From positions 124,001 to 188,000 of the forward strand of contig NZ_WKJN01000002.1 of assembly GCF_009674495.1 (NCBI RefSeq): 64,000 bases of DNA, read 5' to 3'. Source of the DNA: Duganella alba (GTDB lineage Bacteria; Pseudomonadota; Gammaproteobacteria; Burkholderiales; Burkholderiaceae_D). This document shows positions 1 through 8,237 of this stretch, in pieces (position 1 is the first letter of the stretch; each line of letters opens with the position of its first letter). Made by a program: the position numbers and the translations under genes. The notes below the pieces were generated by a model. That model searched no databases. It saw nothing but the letters and a program-made list of their open reading frames with translations, and was not told the origin of the DNA.

Positions 1-1
1 G

Positions 2-721
2 TTCAGCGCGGCGCCGGGCGGCGTGCCGACCCAGGTGGCGTTCTCGCAATCGGAACGTTTCGCTTCGCTGGATCTGGACCGCACGGCCGGCTGCATCCGC
101 GACAGGGAACACGCGTATTCGCAGGACGGCGGCCTGGCGGTCTTGTACGGCAACCTGGCGGAGAAGGGCTGCATCGTCAAGACGGCCGGCGTTGACGAAA
201 GCATCCTGAAGTTCAGCGGCAAGGCGCGCGTGTTCGAATCGCAGGACGCGGCGGTGGAAGCCATCCTCGGCGACAACGTGCATGAAGGCGATGTGGTCAT
301 CATCCGCTACGAAGGCCCGAAAGGCGGCCCTGGCATGCAGGAGATGCTGTATCCAACCTCGTACATCAAGTCCAAGGGCCTGGGCAAGGCCTGCGCGCTG
401 TTCACCGACGGCCGCTTCTCGGGCGGCTCGTCCGGCCTGGTGATCGGCCACGCGTCGCCGGAAGCGGCGGAAGGCGGCGCCATCGGCCTGGTGGAAGAGG
501 GCGACATGATCGACATCGACATCCCGAACCGCACCATCGGCCTGCGCATCAGCGATGCCGAACTGGCGGCGCGCCGCGCCGCCATGGAAGCCAGGGGCGC
601 CGATGCATGGCAACCGGTGAACCGCGAGCGCTACGTCTCGCAGGCGCTGCAAGCCTACGCCGCGCTGACCACCTCCGCCGACCGCGGCGCGGTGCGCGAC
701 CTGTCGCAACTGAAGCGCTAA
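2..721 (+). CDS. ilvD: Dihydroxy-acid dehydratase, C-terminal part (cut by window start)
   Basis: This is the last ~239 codons of dihydroxy-acid dehydratase, the Fe-S enzyme that dehydrates dihydroxy acids to 2-keto acids in isoleucine/valine and pantothenate synthesis. The reading frame is open from base 2, so the gene starts before the window. Visible family motifs are the [15 protein letters not shown] stretch at the left edge, the [14 protein letters not shown] segment and the [11 protein letters not shown] loop near the substrate pocket. It ends normally with KR-stop. The stretch from residue SAAPGG onward is consistent with an intact C-terminal beta-barrel domain. A hairpin follows 22 bases downstream. 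IlvD and the related Edd share these motifs; the VPTQVAF start and length favour IlvD. Confidence 0.9.
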   Translation, partial: FSAAPGGVPTQVAFSQSERFASLDLDRTAGCIRDREHAYSQDGGLAVLYGNLAEKGCIVKTAGVDESILKFSGKARVFESQDAAVEAILGDNVHEGDVVIIRYEGPKGGPGMQEMLYPTSYIKSKGLGKACALFTDGRFSGGSSGLVIGHASPEAAEGGAIGLVEEGDMIDIDIPNRTIGLRISDAELAARRAAMEARGADAWQPVNRERYVSQALQAYAALTTSADRGAVRDLSQLKR

Positions 722-743
722 GAAAAAAATACGCCAGGTCCAA

Positions 744-772
744 CGCCGCATCCGCCAGCCGGCGATGCGGCG
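744..772 (+). terminator. Hairpin downstream of ilvD
   Basis: A 9-bp stem CGCCGCATC/GATGCGGCG with an 11-base loop lies just after the ilvD stop. Only three Ts follow, so it is a weak candidate for an intrinsic terminator. Confidence 0.4.
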
Positions 773-837
773 GCTTTGCCATGGAAATTTACTTCCAGAT
801 GGTGACTATTGGTGATATTTCCATGGGGCACATCAGC

Positions 838-843
838 TATAAT
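838..843 (+). promoter_or_regulatory. Possible -10 box for the GTPase operon
   Basis: A perfect TATAAT lies 51 bases before the first GTPase ATG. No good -35 hexamer sits at 16-18 bases, so this is only a candidate. The flanking 781-893 stretch is clearly more AT-rich than the genes on either side. Confidence 0.35.
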
Positions 844-893
844 CAATGTTAATGAAAAGAAATTCTTTTTGTTTTCGTGTTTACTAGCCCCTC

Positions 894-1706
894 ATGAAAA
901 ACAGCGACTTATCACAGCAATTTGAAGAACTTCTTGACACCCCAGTCCACGCCAAGCCGGTAGTTGCGGCGTATGGGTTAATGAATTCTGGGAAGAGTTC
1001 CCTGTTCAATATGCTGACCGAGCATGTGGAGCAGGAATTCTTCAAGACCAACGACATACGCGAAACAGCCGAGAACAGCAGCTGCGATTTCGGCGATTTC
1101 ACTTTCCTCGATACACCTGGCCTGGACGCCAACGCCCAGGACAATTTGACGGCCAGCCAAGGCGAGTCGTCCGCCGACATCGTCGTGTTTGTCCATCAAC
1201 CGCAGGGTGAACTGGATGCCGCCGAAGTCGGTTTCCTGGGCACACTGGCCAGCTCCTTCGGCCACCGCGCTGCCGACAACATCATCCTTGTCCTGAGTAA
1301 GATCGATAAAGCCAGCGCGCAGGAAGTGGATGAAATCGAGGGCAAGATCCGCACCCAGTGCCGCAATCATATCGGCTTTGAACCGACCATCATCCGCGTG
1401 TCCAGCAAGCGCTATGAAACCGGGGTGCGCAATCAGAAGCCGGCGCTGTGCGCGCAAAGCGGCGTGCAGACATTGCGCCAGAAATTGGCCGTCGCGGCAC
1501 TGAGCGCGCAGGAAGCCCGCAACGAACGCCAGTTGGCCAGGGTACGCGCGCTGCTGTTGCAGACCGAGGAGGCGGAAGCGGTACTGAAGAGCCGCCGTAC
1601 CGACCTGCGCCACAACCTGGTCCAGGAGTTCTCCAGTTTTAACGCCCAGGTGGCCAATCTGCGCGAGTTTCTCGCCAGTTCCGCCACGCAGTTCAAGCGC
1701 ATTTAA
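894..1706 (+). CDS. Small dynamin-like/TRAFAC GTPase (GTPase 1 of a three-GTPase operon)
   Basis: A 270-residue GTPase. The P-loop GLMNSGKSSLFN lies near residue 28, the G3 motif is LDTPGLD near residue 68, and G4 is SKID near residue 138. After the G domain, at about residue 200 onward, comes an Arg/Glu-rich helical tail likely to form a coiled coil (ARNERQLARVRALLLQTEE). No transmembrane segment is seen. There is no clear Shine-Dalgarno before the ATG. It is the first gene of a co-directional block (gap 11 bases to the next gene) with two larger GTPases, which suggests one complex. A GTP-binding role is well supported; the process it serves is unknown. The YfjP/EngA-like core is shared by many GTPases, so the name stays general. 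Confidence 0.75.
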   Translation: MKNSDLSQQFEELLDTPVHAKPVVAAYGLMNSGKSSLFNMLTEHVEQEFFKTNDIRETAENSSCDFGDFTFLDTPGLDANAQDNLTASQGESSADIVVFVHQPQGELDAAEVGFLGTLASSFGHRAADNIILVLSKIDKASAQEVDEIEGKIRTQCRNHIGFEPTIIRVSSKRYETGVRNQKPALCAQSGVQTLRQKLAVAALSAQEARNERQLARVRALLLQTEEAEAVLKSRRTDLRHNLVQEFSSFNAQVANLREFLASSATQFKRI

Positions 1707-1717
1707 AGGGATCAAAG

Positions 1718-2302
1718 ATGGCATTGCCTTGGTTGATAGGGGCGGCGGTGGTCGGCGTGGTGAGCGCGATCGCTAAAGCGGTCAGCGATGACACGCCCAG
1801 CAGCAGCAGTAGCAGTAGCAGCAGTGATTCGTCGGCGGAAGAGCGCCGCCGACGCGAAGAGGCCGCTCAGGCGCGGGCCGAACGGGAGCGCACGGAAAAG
1901 AAAGCGCATGCCCGCCAGGTCTTCGCCGAAACCGGGGCCGCCTACGGCAAGGACCTGACCGAGTCGCTCCAGGGATGGGTTGACGTCAGGTCCGAGGAAC
2001 CATGCTTCCGCTCGCGCCTGAACACCAGCGGCTGTACCGTGCCGGACGTCGCCGATAACGGCGCCTTGCCGGTGATGGAGTTATTGTTTCAGGCCTATCC
2101 TCGGCCCAATGCGGACGCCAGAACCACGCTGGAGAACCTGGAGTTCTACGGCATGCTGTACGACGTCAGGCTCAAAGCGGGAACGCGCATGCGGCGCCGC
2201 GCGGCAGAAATCGATCGGATCGACGAACAGCTGTCGCAGTTGGGAAACATGAAGAAGCGCCTGCGCCAGCTGGAGCAAGAGCTCGCGGCGCCGGGCCAGT
2301 GA
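1718..2302 (+). CDS. Membrane-anchored coiled-coil protein of the GTPase operon, unknown function
   Basis: 194 residues. It starts with one hydrophobic segment (ALPWLIGAAVVGVVSAIAKAV, about residues 2-22), which is either an uncleaved anchor or a signal anchor. A run of about 14 serines follows near residues 28-41, then a charged Glu/Arg/Ala coiled coil (about 45-70). The middle part is globular and holds two cysteines (EEPCFRSRLNTSGC). The C-terminus is a second coiled coil (IDRIDEQLSQLGNMKKRLRQ). I do not recognise a family. An AGGGATC stretch lies before the ATG. Its position between GTPase 1 and GTPase 2, with gaps of 11 and 16 bases, argues for a partner or membrane tether of the GTPases. 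Confidence 0.7.
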   Translation: MALPWLIGAAVVGVVSAIAKAVSDDTPSSSSSSSSSDSSAEERRRREEAAQARAERERTEKKAHARQVFAETGAAYGKDLTESLQGWVDVRSEEPCFRSRLNTSGCTVPDVADNGALPVMELLFQAYPRPNADARTTLENLEFYGMLYDVRLKAGTRMRRRAAEIDRIDEQLSQLGNMKKRLRQLEQELAAPGQ

Positions 2303-2318
2303 TCGGAGAGGAAAACGC

Positions 2319-4157
2319 ATGAGCGGATTGGTGAGTCGTGAGTTGTTGCTGCAATTGTTTGACGGGCTGCGCGCCAGTTTTGACCGGTCGCTGACGGCGG
2401 CGCAGGCGGTGGAACAGGAGTTCGAAACCAGTCGTGCCACGTTTGTCGGCAATATCACCGGACATTTGAAAGCCGCCGAGAAGAGTTTGCCGCGCAACCA
2501 TCCCATTCGCGGCGAAGTGGTGGCCTTTCTGAAAGAAATGGATCGCACCACGACCCTCTGGGACGAACAGATCGCGGGGCGCGACAAGGGCGTCAAGTTC
2601 CGCGCGCACTTTGAAGACTCGCTGCTGATCTTCGTGAACGGCAAAGTCAAATCCGGCAAGAGTTCATTGGGCAACTACATGGCGTGGGGGAATACCGATC
2701 CGACGCCGGAAATGAAGCAGGGGCTGCCGGCCAAACTGACGCCGCGCTTCTTCTCGCACGCGAAGACCGCCGTCAAGGGCGGCGACGCCAGCAACGAAGC
2801 CGAGAAGCGCCGCGAATTTCGCGTCGGCGCCACCGAGGCCACCAGTTCGATCCAGGGCTTCTCGCTGCCTGGCCTGACCTGGGTGGATTCGCCCGGCATG
2901 CATTCGCTGAACATCGACAACGAGAACCTGGCGCGGGACTATGTCGAACACGCCGACCTGATCCTCTACACCATGAAGTCCGATTCGCCGGGACGCGAAA
3001 GCGACTTGAAGGAAATCAAGGCGCTGTTCGTCAAGGACAAGGCGCCGTTGCTGCTGCTGACCGGCAGCGACGACATGGAGGAAGATCTCGCCGAGGACGG
3101 CGATACGCTGGTGCAGACCGTGGTCATGAAGAGCCAGGAGCGCCGCGCCAGGCAGCGTGATTATGTGCGCGCCGCGCTGGTCGAGCACTGCGGCGATGCG
3201 GTGGCCGCCAAGGTCGACATTCTGTCCTTCTCGGCCCGCTACGCCCAGCTGCACCGTGACGACAAGGCTGCCTTTGCCGACAGCGGCATGGAACAACTGT
3301 GCAGCACCTTGCATGACATCTGCAAATCCGATGCGGTGCGCATCAAGCAGCGCACGCCGATGACCAACCTGAGTAACTTCCTGCAGGCCTGCCGCACCGA
3401 TTTGCAGCCTTACAAATCGCTGATCGACGCATTCCGCAAACCGCTGGATGCCTTGAAGCGCGAATCGGACAGCAATCTCCCGGTCTATGTGCAGCGCGGC
3501 CAGGCCAGGCTGGCGCTCTTCATCGACGAGTTCTTCGAGCAGGAGGGGCTGAACGGCGGCTCGGCTGATGTGGTGTCGGAGCAGCTTGGCCGCTTCCAGC
3601 ACGCCTTGCGCGAGCATTACAGGGCAGTATTGACCGAGCAGTTGGGCGCGATCTTTGAAGAGATCATGGATGGCTTCGCGCACGCCGTGCAGGATACCTA
3701 TCGCAACAGCGAACTGTTGCAGCTCCCCGAATTTCAACTGGAAACCGCCACCGAACGGGTGTCGGAAGTGCGCAGCGGCACGCGCAAGCGCAACAGCCTG
3801 TTGGGCGCTGTGCTCGGCGGCGTGGCCGGCTTCGTGCTGGGCGGACCAGTCGGCGCCGCCACCGGCGCCAGCCTGGGCGGATCGTTGGGCGGCGCCACCG
3901 GCAGCGCGGCCGGTACGAATTACCGCGAATTCCAGGTGACGATCGGCGACAACCTGCAGGATATCCGGCGCGCGGCGCTGGACAATTGCACGCGCATGCT
4001 GGATGAGGCCATGCGCAGCGGCACGCGACAGCTGTGGGCGCTGGTGGACCAGGATGTCGACCGTATCCTGATGCAGATCGCGCAGGAGGTCACCCAGTTC
4101 GAACAACAGCTGCAGCGCCTGACAAAGAAAACCCAGACGATTGGAAAAACGTTATGA
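2319..4157 (+). CDS. Dynamin-like GTPase with C-terminal glycine-zipper hairpin (GTPase 2)
   Basis: A 612-residue large GTPase. The helical N-terminus (1-95) is followed by the P-loop GKVKSGKSSLGNYM near residue 113. G3 is DSPGMHSL near 192, and a TGSDD stretch near 249 stands where the G4 motif would be, with Ser instead of Lys. A long helical stalk region follows. A Gly/Ala-rich hydrophobic segment near residues 490-530 (LLGAVLGGVAGFVLGGPVGA and the repeats after it) resembles the membrane-inserting hairpin of bacterial dynamin-like proteins or a glycine zipper. The start has an AGAGGA ribosome site. The stop overlaps the next ATG as ATGA, so translation is coupled. Membrane remodelling is inferred from architecture, not shown. 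Confidence 0.75.
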   Translation: MSGLVSRELLLQLFDGLRASFDRSLTAAQAVEQEFETSRATFVGNITGHLKAAEKSLPRNHPIRGEVVAFLKEMDRTTTLWDEQIAGRDKGVKFRAHFEDSLLIFVNGKVKSGKSSLGNYMAWGNTDPTPEMKQGLPAKLTPRFFSHAKTAVKGGDASNEAEKRREFRVGATEATSSIQGFSLPGLTWVDSPGMHSLNIDNENLARDYVEHADLILYTMKSDSPGRESDLKEIKALFVKDKAPLLLLTGSDDMEEDLAEDGDTLVQTVVMKSQERRARQRDYVRAALVEHCGDAVAAKVDILSFSARYAQLHRDDKAAFADSGMEQLCSTLHDICKSDAVRIKQRTPMTNLSNFLQACRTDLQPYKSLIDAFRKPLDALKRESDSNLPVYVQRGQARLALFIDEFFEQEGLNGGSADVVSEQLGRFQHALREHYRAVLTEQLGAIFEEIMDGFAHAVQDTYRNSELLQLPEFQLETATERVSEVRSGTRKRNSLLGAVLGGVAGFVLGGPVGAATGASLGGSLGGATGSAAGTNYREFQVTIGDNLQDIRRAALDNCTRMLDEAMRSGTRQLWALVDQDVDRILMQIAQEVTQFEQQLQRLTKKTQTIGKTL

Positions 4158-5803
4158 CCATCAATTCGCCCCAACTGCTGGACGCCTATGAGCAGGCACG
4201 CGTTTTCGCGCGCGACGATGCGGGATTGACGGCGCTGTTTGCGCCGGTCGAACGCGTCTTTGAAGAGAAAAAGGCCAAGGCCGACGCGGTCGTGATGGTC
4301 TACGGCGTGTACAACGCCGGCAAGAGCACCGTCATCAATATGCTGCTGGGCCGCGAGGAAGCCGCCGCCGACGATATTCCGCTGACCGACAAAGTCAGCC
4401 CCTACCAGTGGGGCAGCTACGTCATCCTCGATACCCCCGGGGTGGATGCCCCGATCGCCCACGAACAGGTGACCAGGGAGCAGATGCTGACCGCGGACGC
4501 CGTCATCTTCGTGGTCGATCCGGTGGGCACGGCCGAGGAGTCGAAAACCCTGCACGTGCTGGTGGACCTGCTGCAGCAGCGCAAGCAGGTTTTCCTGGTA
4601 TTCAACGAGAAGAAGCCGATCAGCGACGAGGATTACATCAAGCTGAAGGACCAGACCCGTGGCCGCCTGCAGCAGATGGCCGCCGAACGCGGCCTGGAGA
4701 ACGTACTGGGCGATATTCCCATCGTCAAAATCAACGCCAAGCGCGCGTTGCAGGGCATGCTCAAAGCGCAGCCGAAGTTTGTGGAGTTGAGCGGCTATCC
4801 TGCTTTTGAAAAACAGTTGACTGCCTTCTTGCAGGGCATCACCGCCGAGAATGTCTATGCCCGGCTGCAGCAACAACTGCTCGACGTGCTGCAACAGCAT
4901 GCGACGACGCTGGAGGGACGCGCGCAGTCCAGGGCCGGCGAGCAATACGATCGCTTGCTGCGCAAGATCAGCAGCGAAAAAGCCGAACTGGCCCAGGGCA
5001 TGCAGCGCGAGCTCGTGCGCCAGCGCCAGAATATTTACGACAAAAGTAAGCTCTACATGCGCAATGCGCCGGAGGATTGTCAGGCGCGCATCGCGGAGTT
5101 GATGCAGAAGTCGGCGGAACAGGTCTGCGCCTCGATGCAGAACCAGATGACCACCTTCATGAACCTGGTGCAGGATCAGATTGACACCGTGCAGGCGGCG
5201 GCCCTGCCGGCCATCGACCATGCGTTGCCGGACGTCCAGGTGCCGCCGCCAGGGCAGCGGCCGGCAGACGCCGGCGATGGCGCGCCGCCGCCGGACCAGA
5301 CAATCGATGGCAATATGTTGAAGGATGCGGCACTCCAGTTTGGCACCTTTACCAAGCCCGAACACATCGTCGGCGGCCTGAAGATGGTCAAGAGCGCGTT
5401 GCCGTCGATGATGAAGGGCATCGGCATCAAGACCATGGAGAAATGGGCGTCGACCTTTGTCACCAAGTGGATTCCGTATGTGGGCGTGGCAGTCAGCGTG
5501 GGCCAGGTGCTGTACGGCCTGTTTGCCGGCGATCCGGAAGAGGCAAGGCTGCGCAAGCAAACCGAGGCCGAGCAGCGCGAGCGCGAGCGGGCCATCCAGC
5601 AGATGGAGGACTTCGCGCTCGAGATTGCCGACGGCTTCGAACGCAGCATGAGCGACATCATCGCCCAGCAAACGGAGTCGTTCTTCGCCAATATCGCCCA
5701 GCAGGTGGAACTTCTGCGGCAGAGCTTTAGTCAGGCGGAGCAGTCCAACAGCGCCAGGCTGGCGCATCTGCTGGATATCTTGCAGCAGGCGAAGGACGCC
5801 TGA
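4154..5803 (+). CDS. Dynamin-like GTPase (GTPase 3)
   Basis: 549 residues from the ATG at 4154, which overlaps the preceding stop by ATGA; a longer upstream start at 4034 would lie inside gene 2 and is unlikely. The G domain shows GVYNAGKSTVINMLLG near residue 54, DTPGVDAP near 93 and FNEKKP near 151. A long helical region follows (SEKAELAQGMQRELVRQRQ), then a Pro-rich linker (near 355-385). A hydrophobic stretch (WIPYVGVAVSVGQVLYGLFAG, near 440-460) could insert in membrane. A last coiled coil (LRKQTEAEQRERERAIQQME) ends the protein. Size and order fit bacterial dynamin-like proteins, which often work as pairs; here two lie in tandem. The stop overlaps the next gene's start by one base. Confidence 0.78.
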   Translation: MTINSPQLLDAYEQARVFARDDAGLTALFAPVERVFEEKKAKADAVVMVYGVYNAGKSTVINMLLGREEAAADDIPLTDKVSPYQWGSYVILDTPGVDAPIAHEQVTREQMLTADAVIFVVDPVGTAEESKTLHVLVDLLQQRKQVFLVFNEKKPISDEDYIKLKDQTRGRLQQMAAERGLENVLGDIPIVKINAKRALQGMLKAQPKFVELSGYPAFEKQLTAFLQGITAENVYARLQQQLLDVLQQHATTLEGRAQSRAGEQYDRLLRKISSEKAELAQGMQRELVRQRQNIYDKSKLYMRNAPEDCQARIAELMQKSAEQVCASMQNQMTTFMNLVQDQIDTVQAAALPAIDHALPDVQVPPPGQRPADAGDGAPPPDQTIDGNMLKDAALQFGTFTKPEHIVGGLKMVKSALPSMMKGIGIKTMEKWASTFVTKWIPYVGVAVSVGQVLYGLFAGDPEEARLRKQTEAEQRERERAIQQMEDFALEIADGFERSMSDIIAQQTESFFANIAQQVELLRQSFSQAEQSNSARLAHLLDILQQAKDA

Positions 5804-6093
5804 TGGCGCAGCCGGCACGGACGCCCTTTCCATGCAATGGCTGTGGGAAGTGTTGCCGGCAAGTCGACAAAAGCGCTGAAACGGACTGGCTTGACCGCGG
5901 CGACGGTGTCTGCCGGCACTTCGACGAAACCAGCAAGCGCTGCCTTATTTATGCCGAACGTCCACTGGTGTGCCGGGTGGAGGAGTACTACGCCCGGCAC
6001 CTGTCAACGCAGGTGAGCTGGGAGCATTTTGTGGCCATCAATCTGGACATCTGCGCCAGGCTGCCGGGGCCGGATGCGCCGGCCCAGGACTGA
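5803..6093 (+). CDS. YkgJ-type cysteine-cluster protein
   Basis: 96 residues with an N-terminal FPCNGCGKCCRQVD motif (CxxCxxCC), followed by the CRHFDETSKRCLIYAERPLVCR pattern typical of the YkgJ/UPF0153 cysteine-cluster family, which is thought to bind zinc or an Fe-S cluster. The start ATG overlaps the TGA of GTPase 3, so the gene belongs to the same transcription unit. The last 30 residues include another Cys (LDICARLPG). YkgJ proteins are usually housekeeping singletons; being tied to the three GTPases is unusual and may make it a metal or redox sensor of that system, which is inference. Confidence 0.8.
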   Translation: MAQPARTPFPCNGCGKCCRQVDKSAETDWLDRGDGVCRHFDETSKRCLIYAERPLVCRVEEYYARHLSTQVSWEHFVAINLDICARLPGPDAPAQD

Positions 6094-6116
6094 GCACCGC
6101 GGGCGACAAATCCTGC

Positions 6117-6341
6117 TTATTTCTTTTTGTCGAACGACTGCTTGACGCGGTCCTTGCGGCGTTTTTCGTCCTCGTTGTGGGCCTTGCGTTTGTCGAAGCC
6201 CAGCATCGGTTCGAGGAACTCGAACCACAGGAAGGCCAGCACCATCAGGGCGCCGATGGCCCACCAGGAAAGCTCGGCAAATTTCCATACTTCAAAATAG
6301 CGCAGCACTACCAAAGCAACGATCAACAGGATCAGTGGCAT
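6117..6341 (-). CDS. Small Trp-rich membrane protein (TIGR04438-like)
   Basis: 74 residues. There are two hydrophobic segments (about residues 2-17 and 24-45) with a SWWAIGALMVLAFLWFEFLEP core, then the GFDKRKAHNEDEKRRKDR basic tail. This matches the small Trp-rich protein family of Betaproteobacteria, whose function is unknown. The start has a GGAGAA ribosome site a few bases upstream. It is convergent with the GTPase operon and ends 23 bases after that operon's stop. Confidence 0.75.
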   Translation of the reverse strand: MPLILLIVALVVLRYFEVWKFAELSWWAIGALMVLAFLWFEFLEPMLGFDKRKAHNEDEKRRKDRVKQSFDKKK

Positions 6342-6495
6342 GATGTTCTCCTTTTCCGCTATCTTACCTTGGTTTCATTGAGAGAAACATTCCCCCCACT
6401 TAGTCAACCGTTCCTTGATCCAGGCGTTAATGCATCAAGGCAAAACGAGGTAGAATTGACCAGCGGGATTTAGTCGCATTAACCTGGAGAACACA

Positions 6496-6816
6496 ATGAA
6501 ACGCAATTTGATGATGGTTGGGGTAGTGGTTGCAACCGCATTCGCCTCGCAAGCAGCGATGGCGGACGCCGGTCTGGATCTGGCCAAAGCGAAGAACTGC
6601 ATGGCGTGCCACGCTGTCGGCAGCAAACTGGTCGGCCCTGCCTACAAGGATGTCGCCGCCAAATACGCCGGCCAGAAAGACGCGGAAGGCAAGCTGGTCA
6701 CCAAAGTGATGAAAGGCGGCTCCGGTGTCTGGGGCGCGATCCCGATGCCAGCCAATCCGCAGATCAATGAAGCGGAAGCGCACACCCTGGTCAAATGGGT
6801 ACTGTCGCAGAAATGA
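6496..6816 (+). CDS. Class I cytochrome c (c551/c552 type)
   Basis: 106 residues. A cleavable signal peptide (to AMA near residue 23) sends it to the periplasm. The haem-binding CMACH lies near residues 35-39, and the distal Met ligand is in IPMPANP near residue 84. The length and the GGSGVWGAIPMPANPQ pattern are those of cytochrome c551/c552, small electron carriers to terminal oxidases or nitrite/peroxide reductases. An AACCTGGAGA ribosome site precedes the ATG. The gene stands alone and is followed by a strong bidirectional terminator. Confidence 0.9.
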   Translation: MKRNLMMVGVVVATAFASQAAMADAGLDLAKAKNCMACHAVGSKLVGPAYKDVAAKYAGQKDAEGKLVTKVMKGGSGVWGAIPMPANPQINEAEAHTLVKWVLSQK

Positions 6817-6826
6817 TGAACACATG

Positions 6827-6853
6827 AAAAAGCCCCTTGCGGGGCTTTTTTTT
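6827..6853. terminator. Bidirectional rho-independent terminator
   Basis: AAAAAGCCCC, loop TTGC, GGGGCTTTTT and further Ts. The A- and T-tracts on both sides let it serve both the cytochrome gene and the convergent binding-protein gene that ends at 6858. Confidence 0.9.
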
Positions 6854-6857
6854 ATGC

Positions 6858-7991
6858 TTACTTGATGACCTCGATCTTGGTCTTCTTGCCGTCGGTGTAA
6901 GTGAACAGGGTCAGCGCGCCGTCCTTGATGTCGCCCTTGTCGTCAAAGGCGATCAGGCCGGTCACACCCTGGTACTTGATCTTCTGCAGGAAGGGCAGGT
7001 ACTTGGCCGGTTGCGACGATTTGGCTTCCTGCATGGCGGTGGCCATGGTCATGACCGCGTCGTACACGTATGGCGAGTAGATCTGCACGTCGGCGTTGTA
7101 CTTCTTCTTGTAGCGGGCGACGAAGTCGTCCATGCCTTTCTGCTGTTCGGCGGTGACGCCGCCCGCTTCGGCGCAGGTGACCACGCCGTTGGCGGCAGCC
7201 GCGCCGGCCAGCTTCGGCAGCGACTCGGTGCAGATGCCGTCGCCGCCCATGTACTTGGCGTTGATGCCCAGCGCCTTCATCTGGCGCAGCAGCGGGCCGC
7301 CCACCGAGTCCATGCCGCCGAAGAACACCAGGTCCGGATTCTTGGCTTTGATCTTGGTCAGGATGGCGTTGAAGTCGGTGGCCTTGTCGTTGGTGAATTC
7401 CTTGGTGAACTCCGCGCTGGGCAGCGCCTTCTTGGCGGCCTTCATGAATTCGTCGGCGACGCCCTGGCCGTAGGCGGTGCGGTCATCGATGACGGCGATC
7501 TTTTTCGCGCCCAGCTTGGTGATGGCGTAATTGCCCAGCGAGCCGCCCAGCTTGGCGTCATTGGCGACCACGCGGAAGGCCGACTTGAAGCCCTGCTGCG
7601 TGTACTTGGTCTGGGTGGTGGCCGGCGAGATTTGCGGGATGCCGGCGTCGTAGTAAATCTTGGAGGCGGGGATGGAGGTGCCCGAGTTCAGGTGGCCGAT
7701 CACGCCGTTGACCTTGGCGTCGACCAGCTTCTGCGCGACGGCCGTGCCTTGTTTCGGATCGCTGCCGTCGTCTTCCAGTTGCAGCACGAACTTGACTGGT
7801 TTGCCGTCGATCTTGAAGCCCTTGGCGTTCAAATCCTCGACCGCCATTTTGGCGCCGTTTTCATTGTCCTTGCCGAGGTGAGCCGACGGACCGGAGACAG
7901 GGCCGACGTGGCCGATCTTGATCACTTCCTGCGCACCGGCGCTGCCGGCGAAAGCCAGGGCGAGGGCCAGGGGAATGAATTTGAACTGCAT
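6858..7991 (-). CDS. Branched-chain amino-acid ABC transporter substrate-binding protein
   Basis: 377 residues from the ATG at 7991, which has GGAG eight bases upstream and opens a clean signal peptide (MQFKFIPLALALAFAGSAGA). The reading frame extends to 8186 but that part looks non-coding. The mature protein starts EVIKIGHVGPVSGPSAHLGKD, the hallmark of LivK/LivJ-type periplasmic receptors (Peripla_BP_6), and keeps the KFVLQLEDDGSDPKQG and NGVIGHLNSGTS segments. It should capture leucine/isoleucine/valine or a related amino acid for a Liv permease, but no permease genes are next to it, so the partner lies elsewhere. Convergent with the cytochrome gene. Confidence 0.9.
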   Translation of the reverse strand: MQFKFIPLALALAFAGSAGAQEVIKIGHVGPVSGPSAHLGKDNENGAKMAVEDLNAKGFKIDGKPVKFVLQLEDDGSDPKQGTAVAQKLVDAKVNGVIGHLNSGTSIPASKIYYDAGIPQISPATTQTKYTQQGFKSAFRVVANDAKLGGSLGNYAITKLGAKKIAVIDDRTAYGQGVADEFMKAAKKALPSAEFTKEFTNDKATDFNAILTKIKAKNPDLVFFGGMDSVGGPLLRQMKALGINAKYMGGDGICTESLPKLAGAAAANGVVTCAEAGGVTAEQQKGMDDFVARYKKKYNADVQIYSPYVYDAVMTMATAMQEAKSSQPAKYLPFLQKIKYQGVTGLIAFDDKGDIKDGALTLFTYTDGKKTKIEVIK

Positions 7992-8177
7992 GAGCAAATC
8001 TCCAAAGTTGTATGCAAGGCCACCAAGGTACAACAAATCATTCGCCGCGCAAAGCGGCAAACCGATGGTTTTGAACTTTTTTGGAGCGGTTCCCTGATTT
8101 GATGCAAGGGTGCTTCGGGGTGGTGCGCGTGGCGCACCGAAGTGGTGTTGATTTGGCGGCTGGCGGCACTGTTTTAC

Positions 8178-8225
8178 CCCGCACACCGCTGCGGCCGGGG
8201 TCTGACCCCGTACGGGGTCAGACCC
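8178..8225 (+). repeat. REP-like intergenic palindrome, copy 1 (full)
   Basis: A perfect 28-bp palindrome (arm GGGTCTGACCCCGT) at 8198-8225, preceded by the conserved flank CCCGCACACCGCTGCGGCC. The same unit recurs in this window at 55367 in opposite orientation, as a variant at 36598, and as a flank-only fragment at 11245. Confidence 0.85.
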
Positions 8226-8237
8226 CTTCGGTCGGGG

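Noticed and set aside
6837-8102. A 421-codon plus-strand frame over the amino-acid binding protein gene
   Set aside because: Starts inside the terminator and is antisense to a clear gene.
8108-8150. NtrC-like dyad (GCACC-5-GGTG) and nested GGTGCGC/GCGCACC hairpin upstream of the amino-acid binding protein gene
   Set aside because: Partial match only, and no sigma54 -24/-12 element with correct spacing was found before the gene.
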